A stretch of 64,000 bases of DNA, taken from Yanghanlia sp047501535. Lineage in GTDB: Bacteria; Pseudomonadota; Gammaproteobacteria; Burkholderiales; Burkholderiaceae_B. Made by a program: the position numbers and the translations under genes. Below are positions 44,795 through 53,013 of the stretch, piece by piece. Position 1 is the stretch's first letter; the number at the start of each line of letters is the position of its first letter. The DNA is taken from positions 1 to 64,000 of the forward strand of contig NZ_JAZDRJ010000009.1 in the NCBI RefSeq assembly GCF_047501535.1, given 5' to 3'. Below the pieces are notes generated by a model. That model saw only the letters and a list, made by a program, of their open reading frames with translations, did no database searches and was not told the DNA's origin.

Positions 44795-45175
44795 TTAGAA
44801 AAACCAGGACGCGGGATGGTGCTTGATGGCGACGCCAACAATGTAAATAAAGATGAGTACTGCGATCACCGCGGCGATGGCGCGGGTGCGTGGCGTGCGG
44901 CCACGTTTGATGGCAACGGTGCCCACGCCGATGTAAGCAATCAGCAGAACAATTTTTGTCAGCACCCAGGGTTGTGCGGCAGCGGGCCCCAACAGGATGG
45001 ACAGCCAGATGGCGGCGGTCAGGAGTACGGTGTCAATGACATGCGGCAAAATTTTGACGACTTTCTTCTGCAGCAGCCCATTTTCCGTGATGGACCAGTA
45101 AGCGCGGATGATGAAGAAGGCAATGCTAAGGCCGGCCGCCGTCATGTGCAGGTGCTTGATAACCAGATAATTCAT
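44795..45175 (-). CDS. SirB2 family membrane protein
   Basis: A 126 aa protein with four hydrophobic helices and an N-terminus (VIKHLHMTAAGLSIAFFIIRAYWSI) matching the SirB2 family, whose first helix carries the conserved KHLH. The biochemical role of the family is unknown. It is the first of a two-gene minus-strand unit with the patatin gene. Confidence 0.8.
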   Translation of the reverse strand: MNYLVIKHLHMTAAGLSIAFFIIRAYWSITENGLLQKKVVKILPHVIDTVLLTAAIWLSILLGPAAAQPWVLTKIVLLIAYIGVGTVAIKRGRTPRTRAIAAVIAVLIFIYIVGVAIKHHPASWFF

Positions 45176-45314
45176 AGCTTGTGTGGTGTCGATGAGAGAA
45201 GTGGGTGGGCGGGGACTGATTAAGAGGCTTCTTAGTATAAAGCGGCTCGTCTTTCAGGCAGAAGTCAGCTTGCACCATGCGGGAAGAAGCCTAGATGGGT
45301 GTGGCCGAAGGTCG

Positions 45315-46904
45315 TCACAGGGTTTTTGAGTCCGTTTTCAGCCCAAGTTTTCTGGCGCGTTTATGCAGGTTGCTGGAATCGATTTCCAGCAGGCGGGCGG
45401 CTTGGGCCCAGTTATTGTCGGTCGCGCTCAAGGCGCTCTGAATCAGGTTGCGCTCGTATTGTTCTAGGGTGGTGCGCAACGGGCCGAGCTGTAGCGTTGT
45501 TCCACCCGGTTGCTCGACGTTGTTCCCTGGCCAATGGGTGGGCGGCTGGTCAGTGGTTGGCTCCAGCGCTGTCCGGGCCATGGTGTCCGGGGGCAGGTCG
45601 AGGTCCAGCAGTTCGGCAGGCACCGTCAGGATCTGGTCGCGCGATGCGCCCCGGCTCAGCAGTTTGAGCGCCGCCCGGCTGACGACGTGTTCCAGTTCCC
45701 GCACATTGCCGGGCCAGGGGTAGGCCAACAGAGCTTCTTCCGCACCGTACGACAAGCGCAGGCCTCGGATGCCCAGGCGAGCGCGATTGAATTCCAGGAA
45801 ATGCCCTGCAAGCAGCAAGACATCGCGGCCACGCTCTCTCAGAGGAGGAATGGGGACGGGGTAGACGGAAAGGCGGTGGTAAAGGTCGGCGCGAAAGCTG
45901 CCCTCCAGGGTGTTTTCCTTGAGCTGGCGGTTGGTGGCGGCAATGATGCGGACGTCGGTCTTGATAGAAGTGTCGGTTCCCAGGCGCTGGATCTCGCCGT
46001 TTTGCAGAGTTCGCAGCAGCTTGGCCTGAACTGACAAGGGCAGTTCGCCCACTTCATCCAGAAACAGGGTGCCGCCTTGCGCGGCTTCGAAGCGCCCGGC
46101 GCGATCGTGGGTGGCGCCGGAAAAAGCGCCTTTAACATGACCAAAAAGTTCGCTTTCCGCGAGCGATTCAGGCAGCGCGGCGCAATTGACATGCACCATA
46201 GGCTTGTTGCGGCGGCGAGAGTGCCGGTGTACGCGGCGCGCAAACAGTTCTTTACCTACCCCCGTTTCGCCCAAGAGCAGCACAGGCAAATCGGAGTCAG
46301 CGACAACATCAAGTTCGTGCAGCAATTCGGTGATGGCTTCGCTTTGGCCGATGATTTCCTTGTCGTCAATGATTTGCACATCGTCCACAGCGCTGGCGCC
46401 CAATTGCCGCAGGCTGCGGTTCTCTTTCTCGAGCATGGTGACGCGGATGGCGGCTTCCAACAGCAGGGCGTAGCGCTGTACATCCATCTGCGCCTGCGCG
46501 TCAAAGGTGCCTGTCTCCAAGGCATCAAGGGTGAGGGCCCCCCAAAGTTTGCCTTCCACGTACAAGCTCATGCCCAGACAGTCGTGAACCGGCAGGGGAG
46601 CACCGCGCCGGTCGTCGAGCAGGCCATCGTAAGGGTCTGGCAATAGGCTGCCCGGCTCAAACCATGTGGGTTCACGGCGGGACAGAATGGTGGCGAAACG
46701 GGGGTGTTCGGCCACCTTAAAGCGCCGCCCCAGCGCTTCGTGCGCCAAGCCTGCCGCTGCTACCAGTCGCAAGCTGCCTTCATCAAGTTTAAGCATGCCT
46801 ACTGCATCCGAGCGAAACCGCTCGCGCATGGTGAGAACAATACGCTGCAGGCGCACGGCATCGGGCAGGTAGGTGACGAGGTCGGCCAGTATTAAGGAGT
46901 CCAT
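45315..46904 (-). CDS. norR: Nitric-oxide-responsive sigma-54 activator NorR
   Basis: A 529 aa bacterial enhancer-binding protein. A GAF domain (about 5-170) holds Cys109 in HDCLGMSLYVEGKLW, the likely counterpart of the E. coli NorR iron-site region. The AAA+ domain has Walker A GETGVGKE (212-219), the sigma-54 contact loop GAFSGA (259-264) in place of the usual GAFTGA, and Walker B around 277-287. A Fis-type helix-turn-helix ends the protein (NNWAQAARLLEIDSSNLHKRARKLG). It is divergent from norA-norB, whose upstream region carries NorR boxes and a sigma-54 promoter, as in Ralstonia. Confidence 0.92.
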   Translation of the reverse strand: MDSLILADLVTYLPDAVRLQRIVLTMRERFRSDAVGMLKLDEGSLRLVAAAGLAHEALGRRFKVAEHPRFATILSRREPTWFEPGSLLPDPYDGLLDDRRGAPLPVHDCLGMSLYVEGKLWGALTLDALETGTFDAQAQMDVQRYALLLEAAIRVTMLEKENRSLRQLGASAVDDVQIIDDKEIIGQSEAITELLHELDVVADSDLPVLLLGETGVGKELFARRVHRHSRRRNKPMVHVNCAALPESLAESELFGHVKGAFSGATHDRAGRFEAAQGGTLFLDEVGELPLSVQAKLLRTLQNGEIQRLGTDTSIKTDVRIIAATNRQLKENTLEGSFRADLYHRLSVYPVPIPPLRERGRDVLLLAGHFLEFNRARLGIRGLRLSYGAEEALLAYPWPGNVRELEHVVSRAALKLLSRGASRDQILTVPAELLDLDLPPDTMARTALEPTTDQPPTHWPGNNVEQPGGTTLQLGPLRTTLEQYERNLIQSALSATDNNWAQAARLLEIDSSNLHKRARKLGLKTDSKTL

Positions 46905-46922
46905 AGGGTGAATTCTACCAGC

Positions 46923-46939
46923 AGGGTAAAAGTAACCCT
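46923..46939. promoter_or_regulatory. NorR enhancer box 1
   Basis: AGGGT-AAAAGTA-ACCCT: an inverted repeat containing GGT-N7-ACC, the NorR-binding consensus described for Ralstonia. Located 74 bp upstream of the sigma-54 element. Confidence 0.85.
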
Positions 46940-46948
46940 ATAGGGGGC

Positions 46949-46963
46949 GGGTTTTTTATACCC
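46949..46963. promoter_or_regulatory. NorR enhancer box 2
   Basis: GGGT-TTTTTAT-ACCC contains a second perfect GGT-N7-ACC. The two boxes are 25 bp apart centre to centre, about 2.5 turns. Confidence 0.85.
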
Positions 46964-47012
46964 TTTTAAGTGTCTGTTCTTGATGTATGTTCAGTCGGGC
47001 ACTGCAAAAAAC

Positions 47013-47027
47013 TGGCACGGATGTTGC
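47013..47027 (+). promoter_or_regulatory. Sigma-54 promoter of norA-norB
   Basis: TGGCAC-GGATG-TTGC matches the -24/-12 consensus with exact GG-GC spacing. The predicted start site near 47039 lies about 29 bp before the norA ATG. Together with the two NorR boxes it defines a NO-inducible promoter. Confidence 0.92.
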
Positions 47028-47067
47028 GTAACTAGGGTCATCACTAACAAACGGAGAGGTTTCCGTC

Positions 47068-47574
47068 ATGAATGCCCAGGTACCGATAGAGCTTGGCGCC
47101 TTGGCCACGGAAGAACTGATCGAATACATCGTCAGTCGCTTTCATACTGGCCATCGCGAGCAGCTTCCCGAGCTGATCAGGTTGTCCCGGCGTGTTGAAC
47201 ATGCACATGCCGGGCATGCCCGCTGTCCCCAGGGGCTGGCTGATGAGCTTGAGGCTCATCTTCAGGAAATGGAAAGCCACATGCTTAAGGAAGAGCAGGT
47301 GTTGTTCCCAATGCTGTTGCGTGGCATGAACGCACCGGCCGCCGGCCCCATTACGGTCATGATGTTCGAGCACGACCAGCATATTGATGCGGTGGAACGT
47401 ATTCACCGCCTGACCCACGATCTCATCCTGCCGGACGACGCCTGCAATACTTGGCAACGCCTGTATGAAGGCCTGGCTCATTACGCGCAGGAACTGACAC
47501 AGCACATCAATTTGGAAAACGATGTGTTGTTTGCAAAAGCTTCGCAAGCAGTTAAAGGAGCGCAAAATGCGTGA
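47068..47574 (+). CDS. norA: NorA hemerythrin-type di-iron protein
   Basis: A 168 aa hemerythrin-domain protein, the first gene of the NO-induced operon. The di-iron ligands match E. coli YtfE with identical spacing: His26, His71, Glu75, His102, His146 and Glu150 correspond to His84, His129, Glu133, His160, His204 and Glu208. The N-terminal ScdA-type domain (about 58 residues with a Cys pair) of YtfE is absent. In Ralstonia eutropha NorA binds NO and lies before norB in the same order. Its stop overlaps the norB start by 8 bp. Confidence 0.9.
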   Translation: MNAQVPIELGALATEELIEYIVSRFHTGHREQLPELIRLSRRVEHAHAGHARCPQGLADELEAHLQEMESHMLKEEQVLFPMLLRGMNAPAAGPITVMMFEHDQHIDAVERIHRLTHDLILPDDACNTWQRLYEGLAHYAQELTQHINLENDVLFAKASQAVKGAQNA

Positions 47575-49849
47575 ATATAAGAAGTTATGGTTGCTACTGA
47601 TCGCAGTGTTGGTAGTGACATTCGGGGTCCTCGGATGGAGCGGGGTCGAAATCTACAGGCAGGTGCCGCCGATTCCCGCGAAAGTGGTGACTGCCTCAGG
47701 TCAGCAGCTCATGACCGAGGAGCAGATTCTGGATGGTCAGACTGCGTGGCAGAGCACGGGCGGCATGCAGATCGGCTCTATCTGGGGCCATGGTGCGTAT
47801 CAAGCCCCAGACTGGAGTGCGGACTGGCTGCACCGCGAACTGCTCGCCTGGCTGGATCTGGCGGCGCAGGATGTCGCAGGTTTGCCGTATGAGCAGTTGG
47901 ACTCTCGCGAGCAGGCTTATCTGAGGGATGAGCTTAAGCGCGAATATCGCACCAATACGCTAGACCCTGAAACACTGGTGGTTACGGTCAGCGATCGCCG
48001 GGCTCAGGCGATTGAGCAAGTGGCAGCGTATTACGAAGCGCTTTATGGTTCCGACCCCGAACTGCGGGGTTCGCGTGAAAGCTTCGCCATGAAGGAAGAC
48101 ACGCTGCCTAGCGCAGAACGTCGCGCCGACCTCACTAAGTTCTTCTTCTGGACAGCATGGGCGGCCGCCACGGAGCGCCCTGGCAGCGATGTCACCTATA
48201 CCAACAACTGGCCTCATGAGCCGCTGATCGACAACAAACCGTCCACCAATAACGTGATTTGGTCGGTAATCAGTGTGGTGCTGCTGCTGGCCGGTATTGC
48301 CTTCCTGGTGTGGGGCTGGGCCTTTACCCACCGTGAAGTGCCAGAGCCGGAAGCGCCTAAGCAAGACCCCTTGCTGGCGGCTGGCCTCACCCCATCGCAG
48401 CGCGCCTTGGGCAAATACCTGTTGATGGTCGTGGGCCTGTTCATCTTCCAGATTCTGCTGGGTGGTTTCACTGCCCACTACACCGTCGAAGGCCAGACCT
48501 TCTATGGCATTGATGTGTCGCAATGGTTCCCCTATTCGCTGACGCGAACCTGGCACTTGCAGACGGCGCTGTTCTGGATCGCCGGAGGCTTTTTGGCCGG
48601 CGGCCTATTCCTAGTGCCGCTGATCAATGGCGGTAAAGACCCCAAACATCAGAAGCTGGGCGTGGACATCCTGTTCTGGGCGCTGATCATATTGGTGGTG
48701 GGTTCCTACATCGGTAACTACCTGGCCATTGCGCAAGTCATGCCTGCCAGCTTGAATTTCTGGTTTGGTCACCAAGGGTATGAGTATCTGGAACTGGGCC
48801 GGTTCTGGCAGATTGTGAAGTTCCTGGGCCTGGCTTTCTGGCTGTTGCTCATGCTGCGCGGCATCATGCCTGCTTTCAAGCAGAAGGATGGCGACAAAAA
48901 CCTGCTTGCGCTGCTGACTTTCTCCATTGTGGCAGTGGGTCTGTTCTACGGCACCGGCCTGTTCTATGGTGAGCGCACGCACATCACCATCATGGAATAC
49001 TGGCGCTGGTGGGTGGTTCACCTGTGGGTGGAAGGCTTCTTCGAAGTGTTCGCCACGGTGGCCCTGGCCTTCATCTTCTCGTCCATGGGGCTGGTTTCAC
49101 AGCGTGGCGCTACGGTTGCCAGCCTGGCTTCGGCCTCGCTGTTCATGCTGGGCGGTGTGCCGGGTACCCTGCATCACCTGTACTTCGCAGGTACTACCAC
49201 TCCAGTCATGGCGATTGGCGCAAGCTTCAGTGCGTTGGAAGTCGTACCCCTGATCGTCTTGGGTTACGAGGCCTTTGAAAACTGGCGCCTCAAGGAGCGT
49301 GCACCTTGGATGCAAGCCGTTAAGTGGCCCGTCCTGTGCTTCGTGGCTGTGACTTTCTGGAACATGCTGGGCGCTGGTGTATTTGGCTTCATGGTTAACC
49401 CACCGATTGCTCTGTACTACATCCAAGGGCTTAACACGACGCCTGTCCACGCCCACGCAGCATTGTTCGGTGTGTATGGCTTCCTGGCACTGGGCTTCAC
49501 CTTGCTGGTACTGCGTTACATCGTTCCGGGTTTTGTCTTCAACGAGAAGTTGATGCGCCTGGGCTTCTGGGGCCTGAACGGTGGCTTGGTGCTGATGATT
49601 GTTACCAGCTTGCTGCCCATCGGCATCATCCAGGCCTATGCCAGCGTGACGGAAGGCATGTGGTATGCACGCAGCGAAGAGTTCATGCAGCAGCCATTGC
49701 TGGAAACACTGCGCTGGATCCGCACTTTCGGTGACATGGTCTTCATCGTCGGTGGGGCGGCTATCGCCTGGCAAGTTGTGATCGGCGTGTTCGGCGGTGG
49801 TCGCGGCAGGTCTGTGGCAACCGATACTGCCGTAGCGCCGGCTGAATAA
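47567..49849 (+). CDS. norB: Quinol-dependent nitric oxide reductase (qNOR)
   Basis: A 760 aa membrane enzyme reducing NO to N2O with electrons from quinol. It is a single-subunit qNOR: the extra N-terminal part (about 1-230, one helix then a periplasmic domain) fused to the twelve-helix haem-copper-oxidase-like core. The core has conserved histidines in TRTWHLQTALFW, WWVVHLWVEGFFEVF, GVPGTLHHLYFAG and TTPVHAHAALFGVYGF for the haems and the non-haem iron. No norC is present, consistent with the qNOR form. ATG 47567 with AAAGGAG upstream overlaps norA by 8 bp. It is terminated at 49942-49969. Confidence 0.95.
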   Translation: MREYKKLWLLLIAVLVVTFGVLGWSGVEIYRQVPPIPAKVVTASGQQLMTEEQILDGQTAWQSTGGMQIGSIWGHGAYQAPDWSADWLHRELLAWLDLAAQDVAGLPYEQLDSREQAYLRDELKREYRTNTLDPETLVVTVSDRRAQAIEQVAAYYEALYGSDPELRGSRESFAMKEDTLPSAERRADLTKFFFWTAWAAATERPGSDVTYTNNWPHEPLIDNKPSTNNVIWSVISVVLLLAGIAFLVWGWAFTHREVPEPEAPKQDPLLAAGLTPSQRALGKYLLMVVGLFIFQILLGGFTAHYTVEGQTFYGIDVSQWFPYSLTRTWHLQTALFWIAGGFLAGGLFLVPLINGGKDPKHQKLGVDILFWALIILVVGSYIGNYLAIAQVMPASLNFWFGHQGYEYLELGRFWQIVKFLGLAFWLLLMLRGIMPAFKQKDGDKNLLALLTFSIVAVGLFYGTGLFYGERTHITIMEYWRWWVVHLWVEGFFEVFATVALAFIFSSMGLVSQRGATVASLASASLFMLGGVPGTLHHLYFAGTTTPVMAIGASFSALEVVPLIVLGYEAFENWRLKERAPWMQAVKWPVLCFVAVTFWNMLGAGVFGFMVNPPIALYYIQGLNTTPVHAHAALFGVYGFLALGFTLLVLRYIVPGFVFNEKLMRLGFWGLNGGLVLMIVTSLLPIGIIQAYASVTEGMWYARSEEFMQQPLLETLRWIRTFGDMVFIVGGAAIAWQVVIGVFGGGRGRSVATDTAVAPAE

Positions 49850-49858
49850 ACCTCTGAT

Positions 49859-49889
49859 CACTTGGCTTGTCAGTTCGGCAAGCCAAGTG
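49859..49889 (+). repeat. Stem-loop in the norB 3' end
   Basis: CACTTGGCTTG (49859-49869) and CAAGCCAAGTG (49879-49889) pair perfectly with a 9-nt loop, 10 bp after norB. No T-run follows, so it may protect the mRNA 3' end; the main terminator follows 53 bp later. Confidence 0.55.
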
Positions 49890-49941
49890 TTACGGCCCGC
49901 AAAGAGGCCCCTGTACTGTCTTCCCCTAGTAGTACTTTTTG

Positions 49942-49969
49942 CCGCCTGCTTCCCCAGGCGGTTTTTTTT
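49942..49969 (+). terminator. Rho-independent terminator of norAB
   Basis: CCGCCTG-CTTCCC-CAGGCGG followed by eight T residues. Confidence 0.92.
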
Positions 49970-50097
49970 GTTGTGCTTCAGAAAGAACGCTGCCTTCTTT
50001 GGGCACGCTGTAAGCAGTTTATGATAATTTGAAGCGCATATCTCTCAGTTCGCTCGCTTTTCAACCAGGCGACGCGAGAAATTTTCACGGAAGTACG

Positions 50098-51735
50098 ATG
50101 CTAGCGATTGTGGATGCATACCGGTCGGGCCTGTTGGCGCGACGTCACTGGGCCAAGAATATTGGCGCCGGTTTAATTGTGGGGGTTGTGGCGCTTCCTT
50201 TAGCCATGGCTTTTGCAATTGCTTCGGGCGTTAAGCCCGAACAAGGTATTTACACCGCCATCATTGCGGGCATCATCGTGTCGGTGTTTGGCGGCAGCCG
50301 CATTCAGATAGCGGGGCCCACCGGTGCTTTCATCGTGATTCTTGCGGGCATTGTTGCTGAGCATGGTGTGGTGGGCCTTCAGGTCGCCACGCTGATGGCA
50401 GGGGTCATTCTGCTATTGCTGGGGCTGGCCCGCATGGGGGCGGTGCTCAAGTTCATTCCGGCGCCCGTCATTGCCGGTTTCACCGCAGGTATCGGCGTGG
50501 TGATTTGGGTCGGGCAGTGGAAGGATTTTTTTGGTTTGCCCGAAGTACAGGGCGGGCATTTCCACGAAACCTTGTGGGCGCTGGTGCAGGCTTTGCCACA
50601 ATTCGATATGGCCACGACAGCGCTGGCTGTGCTGGCCCTTGCGCTGGTGATCTACACCCCGCGGCTGCCTGGCGTCATCAGTCGCCTGCCCGGGCCGCTG
50701 GTTGCACTGATTATTGTCACACTCATACAGGCCGCCATCGGTTTTGAGTCTGTGGCCACCATAGGCAGCCGTTACGGCGAGATTCCCCGCGGGCTTCCTA
50801 CCTTAGAAGTTCCAGAGATCACCCTGAGCCGCTTGGTGGAGTTGATCGGCCCGGCCTTCGCCATTGCCATGCTAGGTGCGATTGAATCACTACTTTCCGC
50901 TGCGGTGGCCGACCGCATGGCGGGCACTCGCCATCACTCAAATCAAGAGCTCGTGGGCCAGGGCCTGGCTAACATTGTCGCGCCGCTGTTTGGGGGAATC
51001 GCGGCCACAGGCGCGATAGCTCGGACTGCCACCAACGTGCGTAATGGCGGCAACAGCCCGATTGCGGGCATTGTGCACGCCTTGTGCCTGATTTTCATAT
51101 TGCTGTTTCTCGCGCCTTTGGCTGCCAATATCCCGTTGGCGGCGCTGGCGGCGATTTTGTTCGTGGTGGCCTGGAACATGAGCGATGTACGTCAGGTGCT
51201 CAGGCTGCTAAAAGGTGCGCCACGCCCGGACGTCATTGTTCTTGTCGTTACCTTTTTGCTGACGGTGTTCGTTGACCTGGTGGTGGCGGTAAACATCGGC
51301 GTCGTGCTGGCCATGCTGCATTTTCTGATGAATATGTCGGCAAGTGTTGTGGTACGGCCCCAGGAAAAAATCGAACTGCAGCGGGAGCTGGCGGCGCAAG
51401 GGTTGGACGGTATGCCGTCCGATGTCATGGTGTATTCCATTGAAGGGCCTTTCTTCTTCGCTGCCGCGGAAACCTTCGAGCAGGTGCTGACACACAAGCA
51501 GAGCGATGCCAAGGTGGTGGTGATCCGCCTGCGTTATGTACCTTTTATCGACGCTACCGGCTTGCAGACGCTGGAAGATGTAGTGCAGCAACTGCAGGCC
51601 CAGGGCGTGCGGGTGATTTTTACCGAAATGAATGATAGGGTCGCGCGGAAAATGCGGCGCATCGGCTTGTTGAAGAGGCTGGGCGAAGGAAACGTATTGC
51701 GCAATCTGGCCGAGGTTATAACTCGCACGGAGTAG
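50098..51735 (+). CDS. SulP family anion transporter with STAS domain
   Basis: A 545 aa protein with about fourteen helices and a C-terminal STAS domain (about 430-545). The SulP core is seen in LIVGVVALPLAMAFAIASGVKPEQGIYTAIIAGIIVSVFGGSRIQIAGPTGAFIVI, and the STAS motif in VVVIRLRYVPFIDATGLQTLEDVVQQL. It may carry sulfate, bicarbonate or dicarboxylates; no sulfate-assimilation gene adjoins it. ATG 50098, preceded by GGAAG, is chosen; a TTG 23 codons upstream is less likely. It converges with the lipoate-ligase-like gene. Confidence 0.88.
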   Translation: MLAIVDAYRSGLLARRHWAKNIGAGLIVGVVALPLAMAFAIASGVKPEQGIYTAIIAGIIVSVFGGSRIQIAGPTGAFIVILAGIVAEHGVVGLQVATLMAGVILLLLGLARMGAVLKFIPAPVIAGFTAGIGVVIWVGQWKDFFGLPEVQGGHFHETLWALVQALPQFDMATTALAVLALALVIYTPRLPGVISRLPGPLVALIIVTLIQAAIGFESVATIGSRYGEIPRGLPTLEVPEITLSRLVELIGPAFAIAMLGAIESLLSAAVADRMAGTRHHSNQELVGQGLANIVAPLFGGIAATGAIARTATNVRNGGNSPIAGIVHALCLIFILLFLAPLAANIPLAALAAILFVVAWNMSDVRQVLRLLKGAPRPDVIVLVVTFLLTVFVDLVVAVNIGVVLAMLHFLMNMSASVVVRPQEKIELQRELAAQGLDGMPSDVMVYSIEGPFFFAAAETFEQVLTHKQSDAKVVVIRLRYVPFIDATGLQTLEDVVQQLQAQGVRVIFTEMNDRVARKMRRIGLLKRLGEGNVLRNLAEVITRTE

Positions 51736-51772
51736 GAGCTCGCTCTGCGGTGAAACTGCTGGGGGGCTCGAC

Positions 51773-52540
51773 CTATACGCGGAGGTTCGCGAGTGCCCGC
51801 TCCAGCGCGTTTTCAAAGCGGTTTTGCAGGTCGTACGAACTGCCCAGCCATTCCGCCGCCGAAACCACTTTGTCGGCTTCATAACGGCGTTCGCTACCCA
51901 GGGCGGCTTCGAAGGCGTTGGCTGTTTCCGTAACGGCAGCGGTGTCGGTGTCGAGTAATACCAAAGCATGCACCAAGCCCATGTGCCCGTCTTTGCTGCC
52001 AGGTATGCGCCGCCAACTTTGTGCGGTCCCCGCGATTTTTACTGGCTTGCCTTGCCGGTCCACTGCAAGGTTGTAGCGTCCATCGCAGAACGAACCTTCA
52101 ACTGCGGCGGGGAAGGTTTTAATGCCAAGCGCTCGCAAAGCATCGGCCAAGAGCTGGCAGATCCGCTGATACCCAGGCTCCGAATGCTGCATTGGCGGGC
52201 CTTGCACCGTGTAGGCCAGGCTCAGATTGAGAATACCGGGGCCTTGGGGAACGATTCCGCCGCCCGTCTGGCGTACGGTGACTGGCCAACCCAGCCCGGC
52301 GAAATGCTGCCGTGCATCTTCAAACGCATCGAAACGCCGATAGCTGCGCGGCACAACCAAGCTGCGTTGGGTCTGCCAGATACTGGCCAGCGGCCCGTTA
52401 TGAATGCACAGTTCCAACAGCGATTCATCATGACGGGCGTCGAGCCCGCTCTCTGCGCTGGAATGCAGCAAGGTGAAGCGGGTGGGTGTAGGCGCGGCGA
52501 GCTGCTGCGGGTCAGCTGCGGGCAATACTGAACTGTTCAT
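51773..52540 (-). CDS. Lipoate-protein ligase family (BPL/LplA-LipB) protein
   Basis: A 255 aa protein of the biotin/lipoyl ligase fold. The nucleotide/lipoate-binding stretch VRQTGGGIVPQGPGILNLSL (about 89-108) and the lysine-bearing strand GRYNLAVDRQGKPVKIAGTAQ (about 153-173) match the family. It may be an LplA-like ligase, a LipM/LipL-like octanoyltransferase or another attachment factor. Its 5' end overlaps the TM2 gene by 29 bp, so the two share a transcript. Confidence 0.75.
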   Translation of the reverse strand: MNSSVLPAADPQQLAAPTPTRFTLLHSSAESGLDARHDESLLELCIHNGPLASIWQTQRSLVVPRSYRRFDAFEDARQHFAGLGWPVTVRQTGGGIVPQGPGILNLSLAYTVQGPPMQHSEPGYQRICQLLADALRALGIKTFPAAVEGSFCDGRYNLAVDRQGKPVKIAGTAQSWRRIPGSKDGHMGLVHALVLLDTDTAAVTETANAFEAALGSERRYEADKVVSAAEWLGSSYDLQNRFENALERALANLRV

Positions 52541-52979
52541 CTGTCATGAAGAAATAACGCAGGGCGTCTATCAGGCCCAGCACCACAACCAGAGGGGCGA
52601 ACAGCCAGAAGATCAGCAGATAGATGATTCCCCAGCCGATCTGGCCAAGGTAAAACCGGTGCGCACCCAGCCAGCCCAGGCAGATGGCCAGAACAATGGC
52701 GATTTTTCGATGGTTGGCGGGGCTGCGCAGCTCTTTTTCGCGGGAGCGAAAGACCCACCAACTCACGGGAATAGTTAGCACGATGGCCAGCAGCACCTTG
52801 GTTGTATGGGCGGACAGATAATAATGAATGCTGGCGTATAAGTCGGAAAAGTTGTGGATGACCCAGCCCGTCAACTTTGACACCCAGACATATACCTGAG
52901 ACAGCAGCGCGTCGCCAAAAGTCAGGGCCAGCAAAATAGCCAGGAAAATGGCGACCACCAATATGGTTCTTTGTAGCAT
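52512..52979 (-). CDS. TM2 domain membrane protein
   Basis: A 155 aa protein with an N-terminal helix pair (MLQRTILVVAIFLAILLALTFGDALL), a third helix (KVLLAIVLTIPVSWWVF) and a C-terminal TM2 domain: KIAIVLAICLGWLGAHRFYLGQIGWGIIYLLIFWLFAPLVVVLGLIDALRYF. TM2 domains carry two helices joined by a short turn with the conserved HRFYLG. Function is unknown. ATG 52979, with AAAGGA upstream, is used. Confidence 0.85.
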   Translation of the reverse strand: MLQRTILVVAIFLAILLALTFGDALLSQVYVWVSKLTGWVIHNFSDLYASIHYYLSAHTTKVLLAIVLTIPVSWWVFRSREKELRSPANHRKIAIVLAICLGWLGAHRFYLGQIGWGIIYLLIFWLFAPLVVVLGLIDALRYFFMTDEQFSIARS

Positions 52980-53013
52980 TCGGAGTCCTTTCAATTGCTT
53001 TAATCGGTGCGTG

